Source: Spirochaeta sp.
Lineage (GTDB): Bacteria > Spirochaetota > Spirochaetia > DSM-2461
Assembly: GCA_030592625.1 (NCBI GenBank)
Contig: JAUVIY010000119.1
Span: 1-7,597, forward strand
DNA: 7,597 nt
Direction of reading: 5' to 3'
Shown here in pieces: positions 6,370-7,597 of the stretch. A program made the position numbers and the translations under genes. The stretch's first letter is position 1, and every line of letters begins with the position of its first letter. Under the pieces are notes generated by a model. The model had not been told where the DNA came from. It worked only from the letters and a program-made list of their open reading frames with translations, and did no database searches.

Positions 6370-7597
6370 ATGGCAAATAACCTCGAAAACAGTAATGGGC
6401 TGATCGCCTTGGTCCTCCATGCCCATCTCCCTTACGTCCGTCATCCCGAATATGATCGTTTTCTTGAGGAAAACTGGTTATATGAAGCACTTTCTGAAAC
6501 ATATCTGCCTCTTCTGAGGGTTTTTCGAGGTCTGGAACGGGACAGCGTTCCTTTCAGACTCACAATTTCCCTTTCTCCCACATTGACTTCGATGCTGGAG
6601 GACAATCTTCTCTGCGAACGTTATGTCAAACACCTCGACCGTCTTCTTGAGCTGTCTGAGAGAGAGCAGCTTCGTCTTGTCGGTGATGAGGCCGGTTTAA
6701 AAGTGGCCGGTATGTACCGGAATCTCTACCGGAACAATCGGGAAGATTTTCTGGAACTATACAACGGCAATATTCTTGAAGGTTTCCGTCACTTTCACAA
6801 ACTCGGCAATCTCGAACTGATAACGACGACAGCTACCCATGCGTTTCTGCCCATGTATCGGGAATCTCCGGAAATGATCAGGAATCAGGTTCTTATCGCC
6901 CTGGAAAATCACGATCGACTGTTTAAAGCCATGCCTGAGGGATTCTGGCTGCCGGAATGCGGTTACTTTCCAGGTCTTGAAGATCTTCTGAAGCCCTATG
7001 GCATCAAGTATTTTTTCTCTTCCGCTCATGGTGTCCTTCATGCTGACGAACGGCCTGAATACGGTGTCTATGCTCCATTGAGAACACCCAATGGTATCGC
7101 CGTTTTCGGCAGGGACAGGGCAGCGTCAAACGCCGTCTGGTCGGCTCAGGATGGTTTCCCGGGACATGTGGACTACCGGGAGTTTTACCGTGATATTGGT
7201 TTCGATCTTCCCGAAGAGTACATCGCACCTTATGCCGTCGAAGCCGGTAACCGGGTGAATACAGGTTTTAAATATCATGCCATCACCGGTGATACTGACC
7301 AGAAGGAACTCTACGACCCCGAGAAAGGACTGACCAGGGCACGAATAGACGCCCGAACATTCCTGCAGAACCGTATTCGTCAATGCGATACCATCTCTGA
7401 AATCATGGACCGGCCACCGCTGATTGTATGTCCTTTTGACGCCGAGCTTTTCGGACACTGGTGGTTTGAAGGTCCTGACTTTCTTGATGCACTCTTCCGT
7501 GAGTTCCATACCACAGCACATGAGCTTATGCAGGTGACACCCAGCGAGTATCTGCATGTCTGGCCCCATGCTCAAGTAACCCGCCCGGCGTTTTCCA
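6370..7597 (+). CDS. GH57 1,4-alpha-glucan branching enzyme (DUF1957 type), 3' end cut by window edge
   Basis: The open frame runs to the window edge: 409 residues of a family that is usually about 520-560, so the end of the C-terminal helical domain is missing. It would transfer alpha-1,4-glucan segments to alpha-1,6 positions, making glycogen-like polymer in the cytoplasm. GH57 motifs in order: LHAHLPYVRHPE (16-27) with His17 and His19; TATHAFLPMY (154-163); FWLPECGYFPG (192-202) with predicted nucleophile Glu196; and FDAELFGHWWFEGP (356-369) with predicted acid/base Asp357. These match the characterised Thermus TTHA1902 and Thermococcus TK1436 enzymes, which use Glu and Asp at these motifs. 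The segment NRVNTGFKYHAITG (294-307) is also typical of the branching subgroup. The ATG at 6370 has GGAG at 6355-6358. Transferase versus hydrolase preference cannot be settled from sequence. It is not homologous to GH13 GlgB, so no symbol is given. Confidence 0.92.
   Translation, partial: MANNLENSNGLIALVLHAHLPYVRHPEYDRFLEENWLYEALSETYLPLLRVFRGLERDSVPFRLTISLSPTLTSMLEDNLLCERYVKHLDRLLELSEREQLRLVGDEAGLKVAGMYRNLYRNNREDFLELYNGNILEGFRHFHKLGNLELITTTATHAFLPMYRESPEMIRNQVLIALENHDRLFKAMPEGFWLPECGYFPGLEDLLKPYGIKYFFSSAHGVLHADERPEYGVYAPLRTPNGIAVFGRDRAASNAVWSAQDGFPGHVDYREFYRDIGFDLPEEYIAPYAVEAGNRVNTGFKYHAITGDTDQKELYDPEKGLTRARIDARTFLQNRIRQCDTISEIMDRPPLIVCPFDAELFGHWWFEGPDFLDALFREFHTTAHELMQVTPSEYLHVWPHAQVTRPAFS

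Noticed and set aside
7126..7575. Open frame of 149 codons on the minus strand, opposite the branching enzyme.
   Set aside because: It overlaps the conserved catalytic region (Asp357 motif) of the branching enzyme on the other strand and shows no domain of its own.

Overview
The window encodes seven protein genes, two of them cut off by the window edges, in four transcription units with almost no non-coding DNA. The largest gaps are two divergent promoter regions of about 84 and 122 bases. I see no rRNA, tRNA, CRISPR array, insertion sequence or phage gene. The DNA is of moderate GC content. A DUF4912 gene directly before a GH57 branching enzyme, next to a DUF3536-type GH57 gene, best fits a free-living spirochaete (Spirochaetota). 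That assignment is inferred from family distribution, and Firmicutes or Thermotogota relatives cannot be excluded.

Left part (1-3138). A cytidine deaminase gene (cdd, 3' end outside the window) is read leftward. Diverging from it is a three-gene operon joined by two ATGA stop/start overlaps. It encodes a membrane-anchored beta-propeller-like protein, a secreted protein with an M23/LytM fold that has lost nearly all its metal-binding residues, and a class I SAM-dependent methyltransferase with an N-terminal four-cysteine zinc knuckle. The first two look like a cell-envelope pair. The methyltransferase is cytoplasmic, and its link to them rests only on the tight coupling.

Right part (3144-7597). 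A 786-residue GH57/DUF3536 protein is read leftward, ending 5 bases from the methyltransferase stop. Diverging from it across a 122-base promoter region are a DUF4912 protein with a Rho_N/SAP-like N-terminus and, 5 bases later, a GH57 1,4-alpha-glucan branching enzyme cut by the right edge. Both GH57 proteins keep their nucleophile (Glu) and acid/base (Asp) motifs, so this half looks like a small alpha-glucan (glycogen-like) metabolism locus: branching on one side, an uncharacterised amylase-type activity on the other, and DUF4912 as a possible accessory or regulatory factor.

The two rightward operons have similar sigma70-like promoters (TTGAC-x, 17-18 bases, TAGGAT), which suggests housekeeping expression. 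The least understood parts are the metal-less LytM protein in its coupled operon and the DUF4912 protein with its nucleic-acid-binding-like N-terminus.
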